Shown piece by piece: positions 9,426 through 17,432 of a stretch of 36,642 nucleotides of DNA. The stretch is taken from contig CAYJKJ010000021.1 in the NCBI GenBank assembly GCA_964370715.1, forward strand, positions 1 through 36,642, given 5' to 3'. The notes beneath the pieces were generated by a model, which saw only the letters and a list, made by a program, of their open reading frames with translations, was not told the origin of the DNA and did not search any database. Every line of letters starts with the position of its first letter. Position 1 is the first letter of the stretch. This stretch comes from CAYJAY01 sp964370715 (lineage in GTDB: Bacteria; Bacillota; Clostridia; Oscillospirales; Ruminococcaceae). The translations under genes and the position numbers were made by a program.

Positions 9426-9468
9426 ATCACACTGCATACACCAAAATTCACAGTGTATGCAGTGTGAT
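9426..9468 (-). other. Intercistronic hairpin between binding-protein and ATPase genes
   Basis: Perfect 16-bp arms (9426-9441 and 9453-9468) with an 11-nt loop. On the minus strand it is followed by TGTCAAAAAGAG, with no T run, so it is not a classic terminator. Hairpins at this place in binding-protein-dependent transporter operons protect the upstream mRNA from 3' exonucleases and raise the binding protein above the ATPase and permease. That role is inferred. Confidence 0.75.
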
Positions 9469-9491
9469 ATAAAAAGCGGATAATTTAAGAA

Positions 9492-10589
9492 TTACTCAAA
9501 CGAAAGCATCAATTCAAGGGTTGCGTCGAGGTTTGTTGAATCAACGATTTGATAAGGAACCCAAACATAATTATCTTCTATTGTGCAAGGAACTGTTATT
9601 GTTGTTTCATCAACAGGTTGGCCATTAGCTACAGCGTCAAGAGCGTTGATAACAGCTATTGATTGGTTTGTGCGATCGTTAAGAACTGTTCCTAACAAAG
9701 CGCCGTCTTTCATAGCTTGAAGAGCTTCAACTGTTGCATCGATACCAACGATAGGCATGAATTTTGAAGGATCGCCTGTGTTATAGCCATTGTTTAAAGC
9801 CGCTTGAACAGCGCCCATAGCCATTCCGTCGTTGTTTGCAAGAACACCTTCGATACCATCAATACCAAAAGCAGTTATCCATGCGTTCATTTTGTCAAGA
9901 GCTTGTGCTTTGTCCCAGTTTGCTGTGTCCATTGCGATGATTTCATATTCGATTCCCGCAGCTTGTAGGGTTTCTTCATAAGCTTCTGTTCTAAGAACAA
10001 CGTCTTGTTGTCCGATTTCACCTTGGAGGATAATTAATTGAAGAACTCCGTCGCCATTTTTGTCAGCGATTTCTGTGTTTTCTTCCCAATAGTTGATCAA
10101 AGCTTGCGCACACATAACGCCGGATTCTTTAGCTTGAGCGCCAACATACCAGATCGAATTGTATGCTTCCATAGTTTCGGGCATCGGTTCCATGTTGAAG
10201 AAAACAGCCGGCACTCCATCTGCGTCACATTTGCTCATTAGTTCAGCTGTGCTCTCACGGTTGGGAGCGCAAATAGCAACGATGTTTGTGCCTTTTGTTA
10301 GAGCTGCTTCGAGTTTGTTTGTCGTTTTGGTAACGTCGTTTTCGCCGTCTTGCATATCGAGAGTTATTCCCTCAACTTTTTCAGCTTCGCTTTCCATTAT
10401 GATTCGGAAACCACTTTGGAATTGGTCGTCGAACGCTCTCCAGATAACGGTTGCGTTGACATCTTCAGCAGCGGGTGCCGCTTCGTCGCCACCTTGTGCG
10501 TCGGTCGAAGGTTCTGCTGGGGTTGTGCTACATGCTGCGAATGCAAGAAGCACGATTAGCGCCAATACTAGTGTTAGAATCTTTTTCAT
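9492..10589 (-). CDS. Sugar-binding lipoprotein of the ABC transporter (periplasmic-binding protein, LacI-type fold)
   Basis: 365 aa. A lipoprotein signal MKKILTLVLALIVLLAF ends in the lipobox FAAC (Cys20), followed by an acidic Ser/Thr/Pro-rich linker to about residue 45. The rest is a two-lobed Peripla_BP_4 domain with VLANNDGMAMGAVQAALNNG and MPIVGIDATVEAL, typical of galactose/ribose/xylose binding proteins. Start ATG with AAAGGAGATTTAAAAA. It is followed by a strong hairpin before the ATPase gene, which probably favours its higher expression. It captures the sugar outside the membrane and delivers it to the permease. The ligand cannot be decided; homology to MglB is plausible, but the neighbouring kinase and aldolase suggest a ketose. 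Confidence 0.9.
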   Translation of the reverse strand: MKKILTLVLALIVLLAFAACSTTPAEPSTDAQGGDEAAPAAEDVNATVIWRAFDDQFQSGFRIIMESEAEKVEGITLDMQDGENDVTKTTNKLEAALTKGTNIVAICAPNRESTAELMSKCDADGVPAVFFNMEPMPETMEAYNSIWYVGAQAKESGVMCAQALINYWEENTEIADKNGDGVLQLIILQGEIGQQDVVLRTEAYEETLQAAGIEYEIIAMDTANWDKAQALDKMNAWITAFGIDGIEGVLANNDGMAMGAVQAALNNGYNTGDPSKFMPIVGIDATVEALQAMKDGALLGTVLNDRTNQSIAVINALDAVANGQPVDETTITVPCTIEDNYVWVPYQIVDSTNLDATLELMLSFE

Positions 10590-10633
10590 TTTTTAAATCT
10601 CCTTTAATATTTTATCCGTTAAAAACGGATTGA

Positions 10634-11479
10634 TTACATAAACCTGAATTCATCCATCTTGGATTTGATAAAAGTTTTCATTGCATCTTTAACTTTTGGA
10701 TAGATCGCTGTGTTGTATTTAAATCCGGGTTCTGTCGAAAGCTCTGTGTAGGTTTTAATCATCGTTGTTAACACATCGGTTGCAACGTTGATCTTTCTAA
10801 TACCATTTTTAATAGATTCTTGAACTTGATCAATAGGAGTTCCCGAACCACCATGAAGAACGAGGGGAACGTTAACAGCTTCGTTGATAGCTTTTAGACG
10901 TTCGATGTTCAATTTTGGTTCATCAACATATGCTCCGTGTTGTGTTCCTATGCTAATCGCAAGGCAATCTACGCCGGTTCTTTCAACAAATTCTTTCGCT
11001 TCTAAAGGATCGGTTTGAGCGCCTTCCGGCCCTTTAACAACAAGGTTTCCTTCTTCGCCAACAAGCTTGCCCAGCTCTCCTTCAACAGTTATTCCGAGCG
11101 GATGTGCGTATTCAACAACTTTTCTTGTCAATGCGATGTTTTCTTCAAAAGGAAGGGAAGAACCATCTATCATAACGGAGGAATAACCTGCGTTAATAGC
11201 TTGAACACATTCTTCGTAAGTACGACAATGGTCTAGGTGAAGAGCTATAGGTATCATAGCGTTTGCTGCCGCTCTTTTAACCGTTTCAACCGTTCCTTCA
11301 AAACCTCCCATAAGCTCGCAACAGTCTGTTCCTGTTATAAAGATAACCGGAACATTTAGTTCAGATCCCGCTTCGATAGCCGCAAGCGCAGAATCATAAG
11401 AAACGATTACATATGCTCCGTATGCAATATTCTTTTGTTCTGCTAGGTCCAGAATTTCTTTCATTGGTGCAAATTTCAT
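10634..11479 (-). CDS. Class II ketose-bisphosphate aldolase (FbaA/GatY family)
   Basis: 281 aa, the normal length. Zn-binding and catalytic segments are present: LHLDHCRTYEE (~residues 79-89), GTQHGAYVDE with a Zn His (~178-187), VLHGGSGTP (~206-214) and the phosphate-binding KINVATDV (~234-241). The family cleaves fructose- or tagatose-1,6-bisphosphate, and some members cleave ketose-1-phosphates, to dihydroxyacetone phosphate plus an aldehyde. The gene follows the PfkB kinase with 67 bp between them and starts with GAGGAAAGTCAA-ATG. Kinase plus aldolase makes a two-step route from a phosphorylated ketohexose into glycolysis. Whether the true substrate is tagatose, fructose or a rarer sugar is open. 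Confidence 0.9.
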   Translation of the reverse strand: MKFAPMKEILDLAEQKNIAYGAYVIVSYDSALAAIEAGSELNVPVIFITGTDCCELMGGFEGTVETVKRAAANAMIPIALHLDHCRTYEECVQAINAGYSSVMIDGSSLPFEENIALTRKVVEYAHPLGITVEGELGKLVGEEGNLVVKGPEGAQTDPLEAKEFVERTGVDCLAISIGTQHGAYVDEPKLNIERLKAINEAVNVPLVLHGGSGTPIDQVQESIKNGIRKINVATDVLTTMIKTYTELSTEPGFKYNTAIYPKVKDAMKTFIKSKMDEFRFM

Positions 11480-11546
11480 TTGACTTTCCTCATTCTTTAA
11501 TTAAGATTTATCTTTAATCGCCAGCGTAGTATGCGCAACCGATTAA

Positions 11547-12500
11547 TCAACTTTTTTTATCAGTGTTTTTTATGAAAAATTCGTATGCTGTTTCAAAATC
11601 GGGTATCGCTTCGGTTCCTCCAACCGCTCCAACGCTAATCGAAGCAACTGCATTTGCAAATTTAACCGCCTCTAAATATCCCCAATTCCTAGATATGCAA
11701 CTAAGAAAAGCTGCTACAAAAGAATCTCCGGCGCCGGTTGTGTCGACCACCGGCATCCAATCTAACGTTGGAACAATTTGTTTTGTTGAGCCGTCTGAGA
11801 AATAACAACCTTTTGAACCCAACTTTATTATTAAAACTTTAAAATTATATTGTTCAAAATATTCAGCTATCTTTTCAAGCTCGCTTTCCCCCGAAATTAG
11901 TTCAGCTTCTATAATACTTGGCATAAAGATATCTGTTTCTAACAATGCCGGGTCGAGGATGCTTTCCCAATCTAAATTTACCCTTTCGCTATCGATAGCG
12001 GCATCCATTGCAGTTATCTTGCCAAAGCTATGCGCCCGTTTAAATACATCCACTATTCCGCCGTTATCCATTCCCTCTAGCGCCATTGCCGAACCAAAAT
12101 AAACTATATCTGCATCTTTAATCTGTGAGTTAGAAATGTGGGAACCATTTAAAACAGGAAAGATAGATTTGTCGGTTAAAAAGTGTCGTTCGCCATTTTC
12201 ATCGATAAGCGCATATGTCGTCGCTGTTGCGTAATCATTTAATGTTTTAATCCCGTCGGTGTTGATTCCCGCTTCGCTACATTTCTTTTTAATGAAATCT
12301 CCATTAGCATCATCACCAACAACGCCGGCTATCGAAACATCTTCCCCCAGTTTTGCAAGCGCCATCGCCACGTTTAATGCATCTCCACCACAAGATGGGT
12401 TTGGCTTTTCGATGTTCACACTGTCCCTTTTTATTATGTCTATCGGAACAGGTTTTATTGGTATATCGCAACACATCATGCCTACGCTCAAAATTTCCAT
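11547..12500 (-). CDS. PfkB-family carbohydrate kinase
   Basis: 317 aa ribokinase-fold kinase. N-terminal ISVG-like MEILSVGMMCCDI and the PfkB signature 1 region GGDALNVAMALAKLG (~residues 38-52) bind the sugar. Signature 2 DTTGAGDSFVAAFL (~252-265) carries the catalytic Asp and the anion hole. It is the first gene of the sugar operon, directly after the operon promoter and operator, with an AAAGGTATTCA-ATG start. It most likely phosphorylates the sugar imported by the downstream ABC system or its oxidised or reduced product. The family covers ribose, fructose, fructose-1-phosphate, tagatose-6-phosphate and KDG kinases, and I cannot choose among them. Confidence 0.9.
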   Translation of the reverse strand: MEILSVGMMCCDIPIKPVPIDIIKRDSVNIEKPNPSCGGDALNVAMALAKLGEDVSIAGVVGDDANGDFIKKKCSEAGINTDGIKTLNDYATATTYALIDENGERHFLTDKSIFPVLNGSHISNSQIKDADIVYFGSAMALEGMDNGGIVDVFKRAHSFGKITAMDAAIDSERVNLDWESILDPALLETDIFMPSIIEAELISGESELEKIAEYFEQYNFKVLIIKLGSKGCYFSDGSTKQIVPTLDWMPVVDTTGAGDSFVAAFLSCISRNWGYLEAVKFANAVASISVGAVGGTEAIPDFETAYEFFIKNTDKKS

Positions 12501-12527
12501 TGAATACCTTTTAGTCCCTTCATTCTT

Positions 12528-12581
12528 TTGTACGTACCAACTAACATGATACTATTCTATCATTTTTTCACGCAATGTCAA
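12528..12581 (-). promoter_or_regulatory. Sugar operon promoter with a probable GntR operator
   Basis: TTGACA (12576-12581) and TAGAAT (12554-12559) on the minus strand with 16 bp between them. The predicted start is near 12547. A palindromic core GTACGTAC inside TTGGTACGTACAA (12528-12540) covers roughly +7 to +19, where a bound repressor would block initiation or escape. The divergent GntR/UTRA gene next door makes its product the obvious candidate. Confidence 0.65.
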
Positions 12582-12613
12582 CAATTTATTTTAAAAAATG
12601 ATAAACAAACTTG

Positions 12614-12642
12614 TTGCAATTTAATTAGTTATAGTTTACAAT
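12614..12642 (+). promoter_or_regulatory. Promoter of the GntR-family gene
   Basis: TTGCAA (12614-12619) and TACAAT (12637-12642), spacer 17 bp, about 55 bp upstream of the gntR-family ATG. It is back to back with the sugar operon promoter. Confidence 0.6.
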
Positions 12643-12697
12643 TGTATTGTTTAGTGCGAACAAAGAAACCAACTTATAAGAAAGGCGGGTCATAAAA

Positions 12698-13450
12698 ATG
12701 TTTAATTTCGCTGCAAAAATTGATAAAACAATACCGATTCCTTTATATTATCAATTGCGAAGCATAATTCTAGACCAGATTAAAAGCGGAGAAATTGTTG
12801 TTGGAGAATGTATTCCAACAGAACAGGAGTTTCGCGAAAAATATGATGTCAGCCGATCTACCGTTCGCCAAGCAGTTTCAGAGCTTGTGCAAGACGGTTG
12901 GCTTGAGCGCAAAACCAGCAAAGGAACTTTTGTTATAACGAGAGCAAAGAAAACCAGCCAAATAAGAGCGTTTGAACCATTCCACCAGCAAGTTGCTCGA
13001 AACGGCAACACGCCTAGAACCGAACTCATTGAGCTTAGCGTTATCGAAGCCAACAACGATATATCGGCAAACCTCGGGATTTCGGTTAATGATAAGGTTA
13101 TATTGATGTTTAGAAGAAGGTTCTCCAACGAAACGCCGATGGTAACTATCCGTAACTTTCTGCCGTTTGATGTCTGCAACTACATATTAGGACATGATTT
13201 CAAAAAAGAATCGCTTTATGAAGTTTTAACGCAAAACACCGTATCAAAAGCAGAAACAACCAAAACTATAATATCCACCGAAAAAGCCTCTGCGGAAGAT
13301 GTAGCGCTTTTAAACATAAAACCGTCGTCACCAATTTTATGTTTTAACACAATTTCAAAAAGCGCTTCCGGAAGAGTTATCGACTATGCCTTTTCCCGAT
13401 ATCACGGCGATTTAAACTCGTTTGAAATAGACATTCAACCCATCAAATAA
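12698..13450 (+). CDS. GntR-family repressor, HutC/FarR (UTRA) subgroup
   Basis: 250 aa. Residues ~10-78 form the winged HTH, with PIPLYYQLRSIILDQI, PTEQEFREKYDVSRSTVRQAV and a GWLERKTSKGTFV wing. Residues ~95-245 form a UTRA effector domain; IDYAFSRYHGD near the C-terminus is characteristic of UTRA proteins. Members of this subgroup usually sense a phosphorylated sugar and release DNA. It is the only forward gene in this part and diverges from the PfkB-aldolase-ABC operon, with both promoters and a palindrome in the 197-bp gap, so it very probably represses that operon. Ribosome site AAGGCGGG, ATG start. The segment 13451-13614 downstream is non-coding. Confidence 0.9.
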   Translation: MFNFAAKIDKTIPIPLYYQLRSIILDQIKSGEIVVGECIPTEQEFREKYDVSRSTVRQAVSELVQDGWLERKTSKGTFVITRAKKTSQIRAFEPFHQQVARNGNTPRTELIELSVIEANNDISANLGISVNDKVILMFRRRFSNETPMVTIRNFLPFDVCNYILGHDFKKESLYEVLTQNTVSKAETTKTIISTEKASAEDVALLNIKPSSPILCFNTISKSASGRVIDYAFSRYHGDLNSFEIDIQPIK

Positions 13451-13614
13451 AAAAGCGATTTTAAATCGTGGTAGTCTTATAATGAACAAAACCCGACGAG
13501 GCTGAGCCAATTCGAACAAATCAATCGAAATTATTAAAAGATTAAATTAATTCCCTAAATTTCATAAAACTTGTGACAAAAGCAAATCCAACAGCTTTTT
13601 CAATTAGTATTATC

Positions 13615-13620
13615 TATTTA
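13615..13620. repeat. Left target-site duplication (TATTTA)
   Basis: TATTTA directly abuts the left inverted repeat of the insertion sequence, and the same six bases follow the right end. Because the end bases are A/T, the duplication could also be read as 4 or 5 bp. Confidence 0.65.
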
Positions 13621-13637
13621 ATCCCTACTGAACAACC
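13621..13637 (+). repeat. Left terminal inverted repeat of the IS
   Basis: ATCCCTACTGAACAACC, 16 of 17 bases complementary to 15174-15190. The transposase stop codon (TAG at 13625-13627, minus strand) lies inside it. Confidence 0.8.
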
Positions 13638-15061
13638 CCACAAAATTTCCAGTGGCACCCTCTGAGACGTTCAAAAACAAACAACCAAAATTGGGGGGCA
13701 AAGGCAGACTGAATTTTTCTTAAATTCAGAACAACAATACTCAAAGCAATAACGCTGGCTGTAGTATTTTGAAGTTTAGCACGAATTAAACCTAACCCAC
13801 ATTTTTGCTTTGCAAGACCGATGTTTCTTTCGACCTCTACACGCTCACAAATGTCGGTGTAATCTTGTTTTTTATCAACAACTTCGTCTTTTTTGGGTCT
13901 TCCGAGTGCAGGTCCTGAAAGGCGAATGCCGTGCTGTTTGCAGTAGTTCAAATTGTTTCTGTTTCGATAGATTTTATCCGCCAAAACTCGTTTTGGATAC
14001 TTGCCCTCACGCTCTTTGTATCGCTCTATTGTTTGTATTAAAAATGTTGCTTCATTGTAGGCATCAAAACTGAACGTTTCAAGCCTTGCATATCCGTTTA
14101 CAACACTTATGTCTAATTTTGCTCCAAATTCAACAGGACTTTTCGCTTTGCCACGAACAATCGGTCGCAGATACGGTTGAGTAAAGCTAACAATCCTATT
14201 CTCAACGCTATGAGTCTTTTGAACCAACATCTGCTCCTGCTGATGATATACAGCTTGAAGCGTTTGCAACCGCTCTTCAAAGCGAGGTGGTAACAACTTG
14301 CCCTCTTGTAGCATTTTATCTATTGTGTTCAAGTTTCTCTTTAGATATCCGAGTTGCTTTTTTATCTGCTTGCGTATTTTTTTGCTGTTCGGTCTACGTA
14401 TTCTTACAAATTGTTGATACTCTTTCTTTGCTTTTCTTCGATATGTACGAGGTTTTTCGTCAACGCCTTTTTCATGCAAAGCGTCTATGATTTTCTCGCT
14501 GTTTCGACGTGCCTCATCAAGCAACTTTGTATCGGTTGGATAGCTTATGTTGCTTGGTGCGCAAGTAGCATCGACAATCAATGTCCCACTGTTTTGGTCA
14601 TCGTCACTATCCCCATTATCGTTATCTTCGTTATTGTTTTCAAGCGTCTTAGCTTGTTCTTCTATAGCTCTTTTGATAATCAATTCGTTTATTTCTCCGA
14701 GAATTTCCGGCGTAAGGCGTTTGCGAAAATACACCATTAATGACGAATCAAATGGTGGCTTGTCTTTATATTCGGCAAACCCACAGAAATATTGCAAGTA
14801 TGGATGCTCTTGTATCATCAACGTTGTTTCCACATCGGAAAAGCCATACTCTGCTTGTATTATACACGCTCCCAATGCTAACCTTAACGGCTTTGCTACA
14901 TTCCCGTTTCTGTTCCGAAACAGCTGCGCATATCGTTTTTCTATCTCTCCCCACGGAATACTATCCGCCTTTTTTACCCACCGATTTTCCGCACTCATTG
15001 TCATTCCCACCGGTTGCCCAAAGTCCGAAAAACTTATTTGTTTATCTTTAAACTTGTACAT
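13625..15061 (-). CDS. DDE transposase with InsH N-terminal domain (IS5/IS1182 group)
   Basis: 478 aa. An InsH-type N-terminal domain (DUF772, about residues 35-130, with PLRLALGACIIQAEYGFSD and HPYLQYFCGF) precedes a DDE core. Candidate catalytic residues are Asp164 in VDATCAPSN, Asp362 in VLADKIYRNRNN and Glu411 in VEVERNIGLAKQKCGL. An acidic low-complexity stretch (EDNDNGDSDDD, ~145-155) and a long basic helical insertion (~205-285) lie between the first and second Asp, as is usual in the longer members. The reading frame is intact. It starts at an ATG near the right end and stops inside the left inverted repeat, so the enzyme should be functional if expressed. Confidence 0.9.
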   Translation of the reverse strand: MYKFKDKQISFSDFGQPVGMTMSAENRWVKKADSIPWGEIEKRYAQLFRNRNGNVAKPLRLALGACIIQAEYGFSDVETTLMIQEHPYLQYFCGFAEYKDKPPFDSSLMVYFRKRLTPEILGEINELIIKRAIEEQAKTLENNNEDNDNGDSDDDQNSGTLIVDATCAPSNISYPTDTKLLDEARRNSEKIIDALHEKGVDEKPRTYRRKAKKEYQQFVRIRRPNSKKIRKQIKKQLGYLKRNLNTIDKMLQEGKLLPPRFEERLQTLQAVYHQQEQMLVQKTHSVENRIVSFTQPYLRPIVRGKAKSPVEFGAKLDISVVNGYARLETFSFDAYNEATFLIQTIERYKEREGKYPKRVLADKIYRNRNNLNYCKQHGIRLSGPALGRPKKDEVVDKKQDYTDICERVEVERNIGLAKQKCGLGLIRAKLQNTTASVIALSIVVLNLRKIQSAFAPQFWLFVFERLRGCHWKFCGVVQ

Positions 15062-15173
15062 TTTTTGCTCCCCACCTTAACTTTTCTGCAAGGGTTTTAT
15101 GTCTTTTTTCGCCTTTTCCTTGCTTTTATTATACTATATTTTAGCTGTTTTTGCTGTGGTTTGGGGAGATTTT

Positions 15174-15190
15174 GGTTGTTCAGTGGGGAT
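15174..15190 (-). repeat. Right terminal inverted repeat of the IS
   Basis: Complement reads ATCCCCACTGAACAACC, one base different from the left end. Confidence 0.8.
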
Positions 15191-15196
15191 TATTTA
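15191..15196. repeat. Right target-site duplication (TATTTA)
   Basis: Matches 13615-13620 exactly and directly follows the right inverted repeat. Confidence 0.65.
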
Positions 15197-15261
15197 ACAA
15201 TTAATTATTCTTTTGCAGAAACAATCGAGATTTTGCTCATTATCAGTCAACAACATAAATA

Positions 15262-15311
15262 AATCCGAACCAACTGAGAATATAAAATTCTCATCAAAGT
15301 TGGTTCGGATT
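15262..15311 (-). terminator. Strong hairpin terminator after the PIN-domain gene
   Basis: 14-bp perfect outer arms (AATCCGAACCAACT at 15262-15275 and its complement at 15298-15311) with an inner 6-bp stem GAGAAT/ATTCTC. Both sides are followed by T-rich sequence (ATTTATTTATG on the minus strand). It lies 56 bp after the PIN-domain gene stop. Confidence 0.75.
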
Positions 15312-15366
15312 ATTTTGTATTATGTCGAAACATCGTAATAATACACCACGTTTGTTCTCTTTTTTA

Positions 15367-15978
15367 CTACTTTTTTTCTTTCAAAAAGCTTTTGATCTCT
15401 TTGTAGATCTCGCCGGTTTTTGTTGATCCAAATTCTTTAACCAAAGCATTGTTAATGCCCTGCTTGGTCTTATATTTATTTATAATAGAAGCCACTTTTT
15501 GGATATCCACATTAGCGTTTTTAAGGCAACTTTTAAGCTCAGGCGATATCGTGTTGGGTTGTGGCGTTTGTTTGGGTGGAGTTGTTGGTTTGGGTTGTGT
15601 TGTTTGTTTGCTTTTTTGCGATTTTTCAAGTTTAACATTAACTGCTCGTTGTATCTTAATATTTCGCTCTTTCCAAAAACTACACACATAATCAAATCCG
15701 GTGTCCTTGCTCACTATAACAAAATGCTCATCTTTGTTTTGTTGAACTAGATACCCAAGATATGTTGAAAGCTGAAAATCAAGAGCATTTTTTCCGCCGG
15801 ATTTAACAGGAATATATTCTTTAATCACATCAGATTTCTCCAAAAGAAGATGTGTATTAATTGATATCTTACCCGCTTGTTGTGAATAAAAAACAATCAA
15901 CCTGTTGCTGTTATCAAGATTTTCGATTCCGGCCAAAGCATTGTCCGATACATTTTCAAAGTCGATCAAAAAAATCAT
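15367..15978 (-). CDS. PIN-like domain protein with Pro/Gln/Thr linker
   Basis: 203 aa from the ATG at 15978, which has AGGTGG seven bases upstream; a TTG two codons earlier also opens the frame but is too close to that site. The N-terminal ~115 residues fit a PIN/NYN-type nuclease fold: IFLIDFENVS with an acidic residue after the first strand, GGKNALDFQLSTYLG and VSKDTGFDYV carrying further acidic residues. Residues ~120-143 are a low-complexity linker (KQTTQPKPTTPPKQTPQPN), and the last ~60 are helical and basic, perhaps RNA-binding. Such proteins are predicted metal-dependent RNases; the target is unknown. It shares a 25-nt upstream sequence with the membrane-protein gene upstream and may be co-transcribed with it. 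The CRISPR locus is too distant to imply a link. Confidence 0.7.
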   Translation of the reverse strand: MIFLIDFENVSDNALAGIENLDNSNRLIVFYSQQAGKISINTHLLLEKSDVIKEYIPVKSGGKNALDFQLSTYLGYLVQQNKDEHFVIVSKDTGFDYVCSFWKERNIKIQRAVNVKLEKSQKSKQTTQPKPTTPPKQTPQPNTISPELKSCLKNANVDIQKVASIINKYKTKQGINNALVKEFGSTKTGEIYKEIKSFLKEKK

Positions 15979-15986
15979 TTTCAAAC

Positions 15987-16011
15987 CACCTATTCAAAAA
16001 TTTTGCGAGTA
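15987..16011 (-). repeat. 25-nt direct repeat, copy 1 (5' leader of the PIN gene)
   Basis: Minus strand TACTCGCAAAATTTTTGAAT followed by AGGTG. Identical to 16859-16883. It ends with the Shine-Dalgarno bases of the gene. Confidence 0.85.
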
Positions 16012-16088
16012 GTCTTTCTATTTTAAACCTTTATCCTGCTAAAAGTTTTCCTATTAATATAAGCCTAGTTTTTTAAAATCGGGTTATC

Positions 16089-16847
16089 TTAATCCTGCTT
16101 TTTGTTTTGTTCCAAGCTCTTTTTTGCCAAATATTCTGAAACTCTCGAATCTGTTGCTGCAAATTCTTGTTCATGCCCCGGTCTCGCTTCGTAGCATTTT
16201 TCTGCCAAATCAGGATCTTTATATAACATTTCGAAATATACGAGACGACCGCCAAGGGAAATAAACATCGCTACATTTATAAACATTAGCGTTCCGCAAA
16301 GCAAACCTATATAGTTATATTCCCCAACCAAAAATCTAATTGCACCAAAAACAAGAGGGATCGAAGCAGCAGCTATCGTTATTCCAAAGTTTTGGCCGCT
16401 TGATAATTTTTTTAAACGAAAATTCTTTTTTTTGAAATACGGTTTCAGAACAATATATCCAAGTAGCGAAATTAAAGCATAACTAATAAGTATGGCGCAA
16501 TAAGCAATGTATAGCGGTGATGCTATTGGTTTAACAAGCCCATCATATTCAAATAAAACCAGCACCGTTAGAAACTGTGCCATTGTATAGCCTGAACTGA
16601 ATCCACGAATAAACGCAGCATCTATCGGTTGCTTTTTATCCAATTTTAACGTGTAATTAGTGACAGCTAAACAGATTACGCCTAATAATGTGTGTACAAT
16701 AGCCAAAGGTTTATCGTAAAAAAACATAAGCAGTCCAATAGCTACTAAAAGCGCAGTTGTTCCTTCAACACTATTTTTTGTTGTATCGCTCATTATCCAA
16801 GTATAGTTTATGTTCTCAATAATATTTCTTTCTGTTATGTTGTCCAT
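16089..16847 (-). CDS. Multi-pass membrane protein of unknown function
   Basis: 252 aa with about six hydrophobic segments (roughly residues 30-47, 49-66, 85-100, 115-135, 155-175 and 180-200). The N-terminus and the charged C-terminal tail (~205-252, ending KSLEQNKKQD) are hydrophilic. No family was recognised. The ATG is preceded by AGGTG at 11 bases, part of a 25-nt repeat also found upstream of the PIN gene. The two genes are 110 bp apart and may form a unit. I see no catalytic motif. Confidence 0.6.
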   Translation of the reverse strand: MDNITERNIIENINYTWIMSDTTKNSVEGTTALLVAIGLLMFFYDKPLAIVHTLLGVICLAVTNYTLKLDKKQPIDAAFIRGFSSGYTMAQFLTVLVLFEYDGLVKPIASPLYIAYCAILISYALISLLGYIVLKPYFKKKNFRLKKLSSGQNFGITIAAASIPLVFGAIRFLVGEYNYIGLLCGTLMFINVAMFISLGGRLVYFEMLYKDPDLAEKCYEARPGHEQEFAATDSRVSEYLAKKSLEQNKKQD

Positions 16848-16858
16848 GTTAAAAGCTG

Positions 16859-16883
16859 CACCTATTCAAAAATTTTGCGAGTA
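16859..16883 (-). repeat. 25-nt direct repeat, copy 2 (5' leader of the membrane-protein gene)
   Basis: Perfect copy of 15987-16011, placed 11 bases upstream of the membrane-protein ATG. It again supplies the ribosome binding site. Confidence 0.85.
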
Positions 16884-17000
16884 AGTTCTCTTTAGCAAGT
16901 CTTAAACCGACTAAAACCAACAATATGTTTTTATTATACAGCAAACTGTTAATAAAGTACATTAAATAAATCCCAAAGTTTTTTCTGTTAAGATATTATT

Positions 17001-17432
17001 CTACAGGATATTTAATATTTTATAAACTACCTGCATTACTATTATAGACACAAACCAATATAGCGCAATACCGATAACAACATATCTTGCGATAGCGTTT
17101 GGAACAACTTCAAACTGACCCAAAAGCGCAATAGTTATGATGCATCCCGACATTATAGCCCAGCTTATTAAAGTCGACACTCTAAGCGCTTTCCCTCTTA
17201 TCATCTCTTTGCGTTCGTCAAATAATTCGATGTTGGCGTTTTGTTGTTTTTCCCGATATTGTTCCGGTCTTTTTCTCCAGTATAAATACTTAAACAATAT
17301 AAACACCATAGGCCCAAAACAAGCTCCGGCAAACCCAACAAATATGCTTATATTCGGAAAGTTAAAAGCCAAAACAACAAACACGATACCTAATGTTAAA
17401 AACAGCACACAAGCCTTCAGTTGATTTTTCAT
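17001..17432 (-). CDS. Small membrane protein partnered with an XRE regulator
   Basis: 143 aa with four hydrophobic segments (~8-25, 28-50, 86-108, 115-138). A cytoplasmic loop contains ELFDERKEMIRGKALRVS; a DER...I..KA motif between membrane pairs is typical of small membrane proteins (DUF2178-like) encoded next to a short XRE regulator in Firmicutes. Its start overlaps the regulator stop by 4 bp, so the two are translationally coupled. Function is not established; such pairs may respond to envelope stress, which is inference. Confidence 0.65.
   Translation of the reverse strand: MKNQLKACVLFLTLGIVFVVLAFNFPNISIFVGFAGACFGPMVFILFKYLYWRKRPEQYREKQQNANIELFDERKEMIRGKALRVSTLISWAIMSGCIITIALLGQFEVVPNAIARYVVIGIALYWFVSIIVMQVVYKILNIL

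Larger units (their letters stand above)
13621..15190 (-). mobile_element. Complete insertion sequence, IS5/IS1182-like, 1570 bp
   Basis: Bounded by 17-bp terminal inverted repeats differing at one base (ATCCCTACTGAACAACC on the left, its complement with C for T on the right) and flanked by TATTTA on both sides. It contains one transposase gene that fills most of the element, with about 130 bp between the transposase start and the right end. It sits between the gntR-family gene and the PIN-domain gene and interrupts no recognisable gene. The ends, duplication and open transposase all look intact, so the insertion is probably recent. Confidence 0.85.

Noticed and set aside
14547..15080. 177-codon plus-strand ORF opposite the transposase
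   Set aside because: Antisense shadow; Ser- and Phe-rich translation without a domain, while the opposite strand encodes a complete transposase.
15367..15978. PIN-domain protein as a CRISPR accessory gene
   Set aside because: It is more than 5 kb from the array's distal end, separated by unrelated genes and terminators; no shared motif with the cas promoter.
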